The notes under the pieces are model-generated. The model was not told the origin of the DNA. It searched no databases and was given only the letters and a program-made list of their open reading frames with translations. 5,490 nucleotides of DNA from assembly GCA_026706425.1 (NCBI GenBank), contig JAPOYW010000621.1, positions 1 to 5,490 of the forward strand. The letters are read 5' to 3'. Shown here piece after piece: positions 1-5,490 of the stretch. Origin of the DNA: Gammaproteobacteria bacterium (lineage in GTDB: Bacteria; Pseudomonadota; Gammaproteobacteria; Pseudomonadales; Azotimanducaceae). Position numbers and translations under genes: made by a program. Position 1 is the first letter of the stretch. The number at the start of each line of letters is the position of its first letter.

Positions 1-1
1 C

Positions 2-346
2 GTTCTCGCCCACGAGTTTGGCCACAACATGGGCCTCCGTCACGACCGCTACGTCGATGCCGCCAATACGCCGTCGCCCTACAGCCATGGCTACGTGAAC
101 CAGCGCGCTTTCGAGGAAGGGGCCCCCGCATCCTCCCGGTGGCGGACGATCATGGCCTACGTCAATCAATGTACGGCTGCGGGGTTTAGCTGCCAACGAA
201 TCCTGCGCTTTTCCAACCCCGATCTAACCTACGAGGGCGATCCCATGGGGATCGCCGGCGAGTCCGGGTCGTTCGCGCTCAACGGGCCCGCCGATGCCCG
301 GCGCACGTTGAACGAGACGCGAGACATCATCGCTTCGTTCCGCGAG
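2..346 (+). other. Domain: C-terminal part of metzincin catalytic domain (zinc site and Met-turn)
   Basis: His4, His8 and His14 are the three expected zinc ligands and Glu5 the general base in HEXXHXXGXXHD (bases 11-46). The Asp directly after the third His is the adamalysin/reprolysin form; serralysins usually have Pro and matrixins Ser there. Met51 (bases 152-154), 37 residues after the third His, sits in RTIMAY and fits the Met-turn under the zinc site. Cys57 and Cys64 lie just after it and could form a local disulfide. The stretch RFSNPDLTYEGDPMG, followed by a helix beginning near LNETRDIIASFR, matches the usual end of bacterial reprolysin-like domains. All visible catalytic residues are intact, so the enzyme is predicted to be active provided the missing N-terminal part is normal. 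Confidence 0.93.
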
Positions 347-3300
347 GCGGGTCCCGATCTGATTGTCGCCATCACACCGCCGCTACGGGGCCGGGCTTGG
401 AGTGCGGGTCAGGCTGGGATCATCTTGCCGCTATCGGGGGCCAACGAGGGTCGGATCGAATCGACCGCGACGGTTGGGTCCATCTACCGCTCAGCGGACC
501 CTCACATCGGAACCGACGACACGTTGCTGAGCACCTTCGACATAGAAGCTCGCGGGGGCAAGGAAGTCTTCAGCCACGCCTTCGTTGAAACCGCGCCGGC
601 GGAGAATGGCGTCTACTACTACGGCGCCTGCGTGGATGCGGTCGAGAACGAGACGGACACGGACAACAACTGCACGCCCGGATTGGGGGTGACGGTCGGC
701 CCGACGGTTTCGGTGACCGACTCGCGCACGGCCGAGGGGCTGGACCTGTCGTTCTCGTTCAACCTGTCGGAGGCGCAGTCGACGGACGTGACCGTGCAGT
801 GGGAGTTGGCGCGGGGAACGGCGGTTGACGGTCTGGACTACGTGGACCAGTCGGGCACAGTGACCATTCCCGCGAACCAGAATTTCGCCGTCGCCACGGT
901 GGAAACCGTGGACGACGACATTCCCGAGGGCGATGACACGTTCACGATAACGGTCGTCGAAACCACCGGCGTGGCCGCGAGTTTCGATGGGCGCCAGGCC
1001 ACCGGAACCATTGTCGACGACGACGGCGACCCGACGATCCGGGACGAAAACCTACGAGATGCCATATATCAGGCATTGGTGAAATCCTCCGACGAGGAGC
1101 TGACGTTTGATGACCTGGCATCATTGACGGGTCTCAATGCGACGGGTCTCGGCATCGCGAGTCTCGACGGGCTTGAAGCCGCCACGGCGCTAACGAACCT
1201 GGTCCTCGATGCCAATTCCATTGAGGACTTGTCGCCCTTGGCTCACCTGGCGAATCTCAATCGGTTGCAGATTGCCGGCAACGGCATCGAGGATGTGTCG
1301 CAACTGGCGTCCGTCGCCAGCTTGACCTTCCTCGACCTCGACAACAATCCGATCGGCGACTTCTCTCCGCTGGGTAGCCTTTCCGGCCTGACGGCACTGT
1401 CGTTGAACCGAACGGGAATCTCCGACCTGTCGGCACTGCAGGACTTGGTCGCACTGGAGACGCTGAACGCGGACTCCAACAACATCACCAGCATAGATGG
1501 GCTCGAGAACCTCGCGAGACTCGCGACCGCGACCCTGAACTCCAACGAGATTGCCGACCTTACCCCCCTGTCCGGGCTCCTTCAGCTGAGCTACCTGGGG
1601 CTTGGGGACAACGACATTGACGACGTGTCGCCCCTGGCGAACGTGACGCGGCTGACTTGGCTCGGCCTTGACCGAAACAGCATTGCCGATATCGCGCAGC
1701 TATCGGGATTGTCGGCCTTGACTGAACTACATCTGTTTGGCAACGAGGTCGCGGACCTGCCGGATTTGTCGGCGCTGCGTCAACTGCAGGTGCTTGGATT
1801 GACGTCCAACCGGCTCACGGACATCGGCCCCATCGGTTCCCTGCCGAGTCTGCGGAGGCTCCACTTGTCCGGAAACTCGATTACCGACATCTCGCCGTTG
1901 TCGGATCTGACGCGCTTGGAATACCTATACCTCGACCGCAATCTCATCGTGGATCTGTCACCGCTATCTGGCTTGAACCGGCTGTTCTTCCTTTCGGCAA
2001 GCGACAACCGGATCCGGGACCTGACCGGGCTAGCCGGAATGCCCCGGCTGTTCTTCCTGCGACTGGACGGCAATGCGATAGGCGACGTCACGCCGCTCGC
2101 CGACGTCGGGAGCCTGTTCTACCTCGATCTTTCCGATAACCAGATTCGCGACATCGAACCCCTCGTCGACAATGCCGGGCTGGGCTTCGGCGATTTCGTG
2201 TATCTGTACGGGAATCCCCTCGACGATGTTTCGGTCAGCGAGCACGTGCCCGTGCTTCAGGGTCGGGGCATCACTCTCTATCACATCGGGCTATCGGTGG
2301 TAGAGGCGTCTGTGCGGGAGGGCGGAGACCTGGAATTCGCCGTGCGCCTCTCGGTGCCTTCTTCGGGAGATGTCGTGGTGGATTGGCGAGCGCGGGCTGG
2401 GTCGGCGACGGAAGGCGACGACTACGCTGGCGGACAGTCCGGCTCCGTCATCGTTCCGGCGGACGAGGTGGAAGCAGTATTCACGGTTTCCACCAATGAA
2501 GACGACGAGAACGAGGACCACGAGACAGTTGTTGTCTCCGTGACCGCGCCGGACGGCGGCTTCGCCAGGGGCGTGTGGCTAATGGACTCGATCGCAGTCG
2601 GCCTGATCGTCGATCCGGCGGGACCCGTCGCCAACGTGCCGGTGTTCGCGCACGCGAACCACGACACGCGCCAGGGGTTCGTTCGCGTCATCAACCGGCG
2701 CGGATTCAACGTCGTGCATGTCGAGGCCGTCGACGCCGCCGGCAATCGTCACCCGACCACGCTCGCGATGGATGCCGGCGAGACCGTGCACTTCAACTCG
2801 AACGACCTCGAGAGCGGCAACATCGCCAAGGGCCTGTCCCGGGGCGTCGGCCAAGGCAGTGCCGATTGGCGGCTGGAACTCCGCGGAAACGGTGTGCACG
2901 TGCTCACCTACATGCGCACGAACGACGGTTTCCTCACGAGCCTGCACGATCTGGTTCCGGCCGGACCCGACGGGTACTCGGTGCCGATCTTCAACCCGGG
3001 AAGGAACACGGACCAGGAGAGCTTGCTCAAGTTGATCAATGGCGGCGATGCCGACGCCGCGGTGACCATCTCCGGCGTCGACGGCCGCGGGGCGTCGTCG
3101 GACACGGCGAGTCTCATGCTGGCAGCGGGAGAGACGCGCACGATCTCGGCGGCGGAACTGGAGAGGGGCACCGGCTTGGAGGGCCGGTTGGGCACGGGTT
3201 CGGGCAAGTGGCGCCTTCTCGTCACCTCCGATCAGCCGATTGGCGTGGCTGGCCTGATGCAGACCCCGACCGGGCATCTGACGAATCTGTCCACGACGCC

Positions 3301-4066
3301 GGACAATACAGAGTCCGCCACGAACGGAACCGCCCACCACGTCTACCTGTTCCCGTCGGCGTCGGACGCGACGATGCGGCAGGGATTCGTGCGCGTCGTA
3401 AATCGGGGCGGGGCCGGATCGGTGGAGATCCGGGCCTACGATCAAACGGACAATGAATACGAGACCGTGGTGTTGCAGATGGATGCCGACGAGACGGTCC
3501 ATTTCAACTCGGACGACCTCGAGACCGGCAATGCGGCCAAGGGCCTGTCGGGCAGCACGGGCGCGGGCGAGGGGGATTGGCGTCTGGAGTTGACCAGTGC
3601 ACTCGAGCTCACCGTGCTCGCGTACATGCGAACGGAAGACGGCTTTCTGACCAGCATGCACGACACGGTGCCCGAGAACGCGGGAGTCCATCACGTTCCG
3701 ATCTTCAACCCCGGCAGCAACCGCAACCAGGTGAGCCAGTTGCGGTTGATCAATGCGGGCGACCAGATGGCGGAGGTCACGATCAGCGGTGTGGACGACA
3801 CCGGTCAACGATCTGCGGGCAGGGTCCGAGTGTCCCTGCCCGCTGGCAAGGTCCGCACCGTGACGTCCCAGGCGTTGGAGGCCGGTGCCGAGGACCTGGA
3901 CGGCGCCTTGGGCGACGGCTTGGGCAAGTGGAGCCTCGAGGTTAATTCCGAAACGCCGATTCACGTCTTGAATCTATTGGCGAGTCCGACCGGCCACCTG
4001 ACGAACCTGTCGACGCGTCCTGCGATGGAATCGGCTGGCGGCGCCCAATCGGAGAATTCACAATGA
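2..4066 (+). CDS. Secreted reprolysin-like metzincin protease with CARDB, Calx-beta, LRR and tandem C-terminal modules (5' partial)
   Basis: Residues are counted from the first visible codon (Val at base 2; 1354 residues in view). The frame is open to the left edge, so signal peptide, any propeptide and most of the catalytic domain lie outside. Seen in sequence: zinc site HEFGHNMGLRHD (residues 4-15), Met-turn TIMAY (Met51), the RFSNP stretch typical of bacterial reprolysin-like enzymes (about 69-73), a CARDB-like domain (118-234), Calx-beta 1 (234-342), an LRR domain (343-759), Calx-beta 2 (761-871) and a duplicated C-terminal module (879-1340). Only four cysteines occur (57, 64, 210, 224), all in the first two domains. 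The expected role is zinc-dependent hydrolysis of an extracellular protein, with the downstream modules giving binding and spacing; this is inferred from domain families. No RTX nonapeptides, LPXTG, PEP-CTERM or outer-membrane barrel is seen at the C-terminus, so the export route is unclear. The gene overlaps the next one by 4 bases. Confidence 0.93.
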   Translation, partial: VLAHEFGHNMGLRHDRYVDAANTPSPYSHGYVNQRAFEEGAPASSRWRTIMAYVNQCTAAGFSCQRILRFSNPDLTYEGDPMGIAGESGSFALNGPADARRTLNETRDIIASFREAGPDLIVAITPPLRGRAWSAGQAGIILPLSGANEGRIESTATVGSIYRSADPHIGTDDTLLSTFDIEARGGKEVFSHAFVETAPAENGVYYYGACVDAVENETDTDNNCTPGLGVTVGPTVSVTDSRTAEGLDLSFSFNLSEAQSTDVTVQWELARGTAVDGLDYVDQSGTVTIPANQNFAVATVETVDDDIPEGDDTFTITVVETTGVAASFDGRQATGTIVDDDGDPTIRDENLRDAIYQALVKSSDEELTFDDLASLTGLNATGLGIASLDGLEAATALTNLVLDANSIEDLSPLAHLANLNRLQIAGNGIEDVSQLASVASLTFLDLDNNPIGDFSPLGSLSGLTALSLNRTGISDLSALQDLVALETLNADSNNITSIDGLENLARLATATLNSNEIADLTPLSGLLQLSYLGLGDNDIDDVSPLANVTRLTWLGLDRNSIADIAQLSGLSALTELHLFGNEVADLPDLSALRQLQVLGLTSNRLTDIGPIGSLPSLRRLHLSGNSITDISPLSDLTRLEYLYLDRNLIVDLSPLSGLNRLFFLSASDNRIRDLTGLAGMPRLFFLRLDGNAIGDVTPLADVGSLFYLDLSDNQIRDIEPLVDNAGLGFGDFVYLYGNPLDDVSVSEHVPVLQGRGITLYHIGLSVVEASVREGGDLEFAVRLSVPSSGDVVVDWRARAGSATEGDDYAGGQSGSVIVPADEVEAVFTVSTNEDDENEDHETVVVSVTAPDGGFARGVWLMDSIAVGLIVDPAGPVANVPVFAHANHDTRQGFVRVINRRGFNVVHVEAVDAAGNRHPTTLAMDAGETVHFNSNDLESGNIAKGLSRGVGQGSADWRLELRGNGVHVLTYMRTNDGFLTSLHDLVPAGPDGYSVPIFNPGRNTDQESLLKLINGGDADAAVTISGVDGRGASSDTASLMLAAGETRTISAAELERGTGLEGRLGTGSGKWRLLVTSDQPIGVAGLMQTPTGHLTNLSTTPDNTESATNGTAHHVYLFPSASDATMRQGFVRVVNRGGAGSVEIRAYDQTDNEYETVVLQMDADETVHFNSDDLETGNAAKGLSGSTGAGEGDWRLELTSALELTVLAYMRTEDGFLTSMHDTVPENAGVHHVPIFNPGSNRNQVSQLRLINAGDQMAEVTISGVDDTGQRSAGRVRVSLPAGKVRTVTSQALEAGAEDLDGALGDGLGKWSLEVNSETPIHVLNLLASPTGHLTNLSTRPAMESAGGAQSENSQ
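353..703 (+). other. Domain: CARDB-like beta-sandwich
   Basis: Residues 118-234 begin with PDLIV and contain IYRSADPHIGTDDTLLST, then GVYYYGACVDAV and ETDTDNNC. This order (a PDL strand, a 'YRS-D-I-T-D' loop, a 'GtYYYGACVD' strand, then an 'ESdtdNNC' end) is the common pattern of bacterial CARDB domains, which are extracellular adhesion-related Ig-like folds. Cys210 and Cys224 are in the expected places for a disulfide across the last two strands. The middle (about residues 128-158) is less typical, so the call rests mainly on the C-terminal half. The domain probably acts as a spacer or binding element after the protease. Confidence 0.72.
701..1027 (+). other. Domain: Calx-beta 1
   Basis: Residues 234-342 show Calx-beta landmarks: AEGLDLSFSFNLSE, GTAVDGLDYV, GTVTIPAN, VDDDIPEGDDTFTITV and the closing GTIVDDD. 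These domains are calcium-binding beta-sandwiches. The acidic clusters VDDDIPEGDD and IVDDDGD supply the expected ligands. The domain leads straight into the LRR N-cap, so it may act as a calcium-rigidified linker between protease and repeat domain. Confidence 0.88.
1124..2179 (+). repeat. LRR array: 16 uninterrupted 22-residue (66-bp) leucine-rich repeats
   Basis: Residues 375-726 divide exactly into 16 units of 22 residues with no insertion or deletion. The consensus is LxxLxLxxNxIxDlsPLaxLxx, the SDS22/internalin-like class. The first unit (LTGLNATGLGIASLDGLEAA) is degenerate. An N-cap precedes it (residues 343-374, starting near TIRDENLRDAIYQAL), resembling caps of other bacterial LRR proteins. 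After unit 16 the pattern breaks with an insertion and a partial unit, FVYLYGNPLDD, that acts as the C-cap. The Asn at unit position 9 is kept in every unit except the first and the fifth (Thr471). The units are well diverged in DNA, so the array looks old rather than recently expanded. The expected fold is a curved solenoid used for protein binding. Confidence 0.95.
2282..2614 (+). other. Domain: Calx-beta 2
   Basis: Residues 761-871 repeat the Calx-beta pattern after the LRR domain: VREGGDLEFAVRLS, GSATEGDDYAGG, GSVIVPADE and VSTNEDDENEDHETVVVSV. The acidic run NEDDENED replaces the DDDIPEGDD type seen in the first copy and is a likely calcium site. The usual end 'GTI-DDD' is altered to GLIVDP, so the last strand is atypical. 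With Calx-beta 1 it brackets the LRR solenoid. Confidence 0.82.
2636..3301 (+). repeat. C-terminal module, copy A (halves A1 and A2)
   Basis: Residues 879-1100. The first half (bases 2636-2974) carries RQGFVRVINR, AGETVHFNSNDLESGNIAKG, DWRLEL and YMRTNDGFLTSLHDLVP. The second half (bases 2981-3301) carries VPIFNPGRN, LINGGD, VTISGVD, AGETRT, GKWRLLVTS and PTGHLTNLSTTP. The halves align with each other through a shared skeleton: IN-x-G, VD-x-x-G, AGET, LE-x-G, G-x-WRL, and a closing G-x-LT-x-L. The module therefore arose from an internal duplication. It is beta-rich by pattern and has no cysteine. I do not recognise a named domain; an extracellular beta-sandwich is a reasonable guess, not shown. 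Confidence 0.87.
3341..4021 (+). repeat. C-terminal module, copy B (halves B1 and B2)
   Basis: Residues 1114-1340, a second copy of module A shifted by 237-240 residues (about 711-720 bases). B1 runs from base 3341 to about 3673 and B2 from 3695 to 4021. Corresponding motifs are RQGFVRVVNR, ETVHFNSDDLETGNAAKG, DWRLEL, YMRTEDGFLTSMHDTVP, VPIFNPGSN, LINAGD, VTISGVD, GKWSLEV and PTGHLTNLSTRP. DNA similarity is still clear: 45 of 54 bases match between 2786-2839 and 3497-3550. A and B are thus closer to each other than the halves within each are. A linker rich in Thr, Asn and Ala (about residues 1101-1113) separates the copies, and about 14 residues without a recognisable anchor follow copy B. 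Confidence 0.9.
4051..4054 (+). promoter_or_regulatory. Ribosome binding site of the downstream DUF945-like gene
   Basis: GGAG lies 8 bases before the ATG at 4063, a normal Shine-Dalgarno distance, and supports that start. It sits inside the last codons of the protease gene, so ribosomes ending translation at 4066 pass over it. With the ATGA overlap this suggests translational coupling. Confidence 0.75.
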
Positions 4067-5421
4067 AAAGAGTTGCGATCGCGGCGGTTGTACTGGTCGT
4101 GGTCCTGGCGGCGGCGCTGCCACCCCTGTTCGGCGCCAGAGCCAGGTCGCTCATGGAGAGCGACCTCGCTTACCTCGCAGATTTGCTGGCGCCGTACGGC
4201 ACGGTGGAAGTGTCGCTGGACGACTGGGACCTCGGCTGGTTTTCGAGCACGGCCACGGCGAGGGTTGTCGTGGCGTTCGACGACCGTCCCGACGTGCCGC
4301 CCAGGCTCGTCGACCTGCCCGCGTTCAGCAGGACGTTCCCGAATTCGATCACCCTTCGCCACGGCCCGGTCGTCACCGGTCCTGCGGCGGGTCTTGGGTG
4401 GGGAAGCGTCGAACTGGTCATCGATGCGTCTCTCGTCCCCGCGTTGCAGGCCTTCCACGACGCGACCGGGCTGGATCGTATCGCCCACTTGGGCATTTCG
4501 ATCGGTTTCCTCGGCAACGCGACGTTTGGATTGGACATCCCGGCGTTCGTCTACGAGGTCCAAGAGCAGCAGTTCGACTTCCGAGGACTCGAGGCCGACG
4601 CCACGGTCGACGTGGCGGGCGAGGCCGTGGCCTTCGGTGGAGAATTCGGCGGACTCGGCGTTACGAGCCAGGCATCGCAATTGGTCGCCGTGGGCACAAC
4701 CACCTGGTCCGGCCGCAGTCGGGCGGACCCCCGGTATCCGAACCTGTGGCTGGGCGAGGGGGAGGTTGGCATCGCCCGAGCCATGGCTTCCGGCGGTCAG
4801 GCCGGGGAGATGGTCGAGGTCAGCGACATCCGCCTGCGGGGAGAAAGCGTTGTCGAAGGCGATCGGTACGTCGCCACGGGTCTCTACCGGGCGAAGGAGA
4901 TGCAGGTCATGAATGCGCAGTTGGACGACCTCGTCCTCGACTACGCCATGGGCTACGGCGCCGAGGGCATGGTTCGGTTGATGGCGGGGGGCCTCGACGT
5001 GGATTCGCTAACTCCCGAGGTGCAGCTCGAAATCGGGGATGCGCTGTTGAGGCAACGATTCACTTTCGACATCGAGAGGCTTGGCTTCGAGCATGAAGGC
5101 CGACCCGCGTCGGCGGCCGTCGCGATGGCGTACCGCGGCGATGAACTGCCAGACGACTTCAACGTCGAGTTGCCGTTGGACTTCATGGCGTTGCTTCCCC
5201 TGCTGTCGGTGAACCTCGACCTCGCCTTCCACCGGGAACTCTTGGGTGACCTCGGGATCGGACAGATGGACGGCGTGGTTCGGATGCTGGCTAGCGAGGG
5301 GATCGTCCAGGAATCGGGCGACGACTACACGCTCAATGTCGGATTTGCGAACGGCGGCCTTACGGTCAACGGCGACCCGTTCGAACCGTTTCAACTCATG
5401 GGGTTGCTTGGCGGGCCGTAG
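4063..5421 (+). CDS. YdgA-like DUF945 family protein, membrane-anchored
   Basis: 452 residues. The ATG is chosen because it overlaps the preceding stop (ATGA), has GGAG 8 bases upstream, and gives at once a lysine/arginine-led hydrophobic segment (residues 4-24, VAIAAVVLVVVLAAALPPLF) fitting a signal anchor or uncleaved signal. There is no cysteine in the whole protein, hence no lipobox. Family evidence: DWDLGWFSSTATARVVV (54-70) matches the 'Y/W-x-x-G-x-FSS-x-A' motif, ITLRHGP (96-102) matches the conserved HGP motif, and GLEADATVDV (175-184) and YTLNVGFANGGLTVNGDPF (422-440) match the repeated strand pattern and 'G-LTVNG-P' end of YdgA-like proteins. Length is in the usual range of roughly 450-500. 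The bulk is probably a beta-rich envelope-facing domain. The biochemical role of the family is not settled, and no catalytic residues are proposed. The overlap with the protease gene suggests one operon. Confidence 0.8.
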   Translation: MKRVAIAAVVLVVVLAAALPPLFGARARSLMESDLAYLADLLAPYGTVEVSLDDWDLGWFSSTATARVVVAFDDRPDVPPRLVDLPAFSRTFPNSITLRHGPVVTGPAAGLGWGSVELVIDASLVPALQAFHDATGLDRIAHLGISIGFLGNATFGLDIPAFVYEVQEQQFDFRGLEADATVDVAGEAVAFGGEFGGLGVTSQASQLVAVGTTTWSGRSRADPRYPNLWLGEGEVGIARAMASGGQAGEMVEVSDIRLRGESVVEGDRYVATGLYRAKEMQVMNAQLDDLVLDYAMGYGAEGMVRLMAGGLDVDSLTPEVQLEIGDALLRQRFTFDIERLGFEHEGRPASAAVAMAYRGDELPDDFNVELPLDFMALLPLLSVNLDLAFHRELLGDLGIGQMDGVVRMLASEGIVQESGDDYTLNVGFANGGLTVNGDPFEPFQLMGLLGGP

Positions 5422-5451
5422 GTTGGCTAGCCGGCGCGGCCAACGCCAACC
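5421..5451. terminator. Inverted repeat at the convergent gene junction, possible terminator
   Basis: GGTTGGC (5421-5427) is the exact reverse complement of GCCAACC (5445-5451). An alternative partner, GCCAAC at 5439-5444, gives a 6-bp stem with a shorter loop, because GCCAAC occurs twice in tandem. The repeat starts on the last base of the DUF945-like stop codon and covers the end of the putative convergent gene. There is no T-tract on either side, so an intrinsic terminator is only a weak possibility; part of the pairing may be chance in coding sequence. Confidence 0.3.
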
Positions 5452-5489
5452 CCGCGTCCATCGAAAGCGGTCTCGATCTCGTCGAGGAT
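5427..5489 (-). CDS. C-terminal end of a convergent gene of unknown function (3' end only)
   Basis: On the minus strand a frame is open from the right edge for 20 codons and ends in TAG at 5429-5427. The peptide begins ILDEIETAFDGRGVG and ends in a Gly/Val/Arg/Ala-rich tail. Most third positions are G or C, and the first half has an amphipathic, helix-like composition typical of real protein rather than the Arg-rich shadow frames seen elsewhere here. The stop lies 5 bases from the stop of the plus-strand gene, a common tail-to-tail spacing. The piece is too short to name a family, and a noncoding explanation remains possible. Confidence 0.4.
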   Translation of the reverse strand: MLDEIETAFDGRGVGVGRAG

Positions 5490-5490
5490 C

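Noticed and set aside
2..346. Serralysin-type (M10B) or matrixin assignment for the zinc site
   Set aside because: Serralysins usually have Pro and matrixins Ser after the third His. Here it is Asp, and no RTX repeats follow. The RFSNP and LNETRDIIASFR segments fit reprolysin-like enzymes better.
1124..2179. CRISPR-like or satellite array suggested by the regular 66-base period
   Set aside because: The periodicity is that of codons for 22-residue leucine-rich repeats. The DNA units are diverged, and there are no identical repeats with unique spacers.
2575..3456. 293-codon plus-strand open frame in another register
   Set aside because: The product is extremely Arg-rich with no plausible fold, a frame-shifted reading of module A and the start of module B.
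2579..3964. 461-codon minus-strand open frame opposite the C-terminal modules
   Set aside because: It lies wholly antisense to a region with clear repeated protein motifs, and its product is rich in Arg, His, Gly and Val with no recognisable domain. In GC-rich DNA the frame opposite a real gene is often free of stops. Its internal repetition mirrors the plus-strand duplication.
3961..4680. 239-codon minus-strand open frame across the gene junction
   Set aside because: It is antisense to the protease end and the DUF945-like start, whose overlap, ribosome binding site and membrane anchor make the plus strand the coding one. Composition is that of a GC-rich shadow.
4073..4912. 279-codon plus-strand frame inside the DUF945-like gene
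   Set aside because: The product is dominated by Arg, Ser and Trp, as expected of a frame shift of a GC-rich gene, and it lacks the family motifs found in the 4063 frame.
5421..5489. Plus-strand frame reading about WLAGAANANPASIESGLDLVED to the right edge
   Set aside because: It has reasonable composition but no ATG, GTG or TTG start in frame after 5400 and no ribosome binding site. The minus-strand frame with a stop right after the plus-strand gene is the better explanation, though the edge leaves doubt.

Overview
The window looks like a piece of a GC-rich Gram-negative bacterial genome, most likely a proteobacterium and perhaps a gammaproteobacterium. This rests on the strong G/C preference at third codon positions, a GGAG ribosome binding site, and an inner-membrane-anchored protein resembling the YdgA/DUF945 family, which is mainly proteobacterial. 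The assignment is an inference; no marker gene is present.

Layout. Bases 2-4066 (+) are one very long open frame that enters from the left edge. The first in-frame ATG (base 29) is not the start: the frame is open from base 2, and the codons before and after that ATG spell the metzincin zinc site HEFGHNMGLRHD. The visible 1354 residues are the end of a secreted, modular metalloprotease. In order they hold the C-terminal part of a reprolysin-like catalytic domain with its Met-turn, a CARDB-like domain, a Calx-beta domain, 16 in-register 22-residue leucine-rich repeats with caps, a second Calx-beta domain, and a C-terminal region made of two copies of a ~225-residue module. Each copy is itself two diverged ~110-residue halves. 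I cannot assign that module to a named family.

Bases 4063-5421 (+) encode a 452-residue protein with an N-terminal membrane anchor and DUF945 (YdgA-like) features. Its start overlaps the protease stop as ATGA, and its ribosome binding site lies inside the protease gene, so the two are probably co-transcribed and translationally coupled. After its stop, a 5-base gap leads to the probable last 20 codons of a convergent minus-strand gene that leaves the window at the right edge. A GC-rich inverted repeat spans this junction.

How the genes may work together. The first protein looks like an exported, calcium-stabilised adhesin-protease: a protease head plus LRR and beta-sandwich modules suited to binding a surface or a host protein. 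The second is probably an envelope protein. A functional link is suggested only by the overlap. No RNA gene, CRISPR array, insertion sequence or other mobile element is visible, and no intergenic stretch exceeds about 70 bases.
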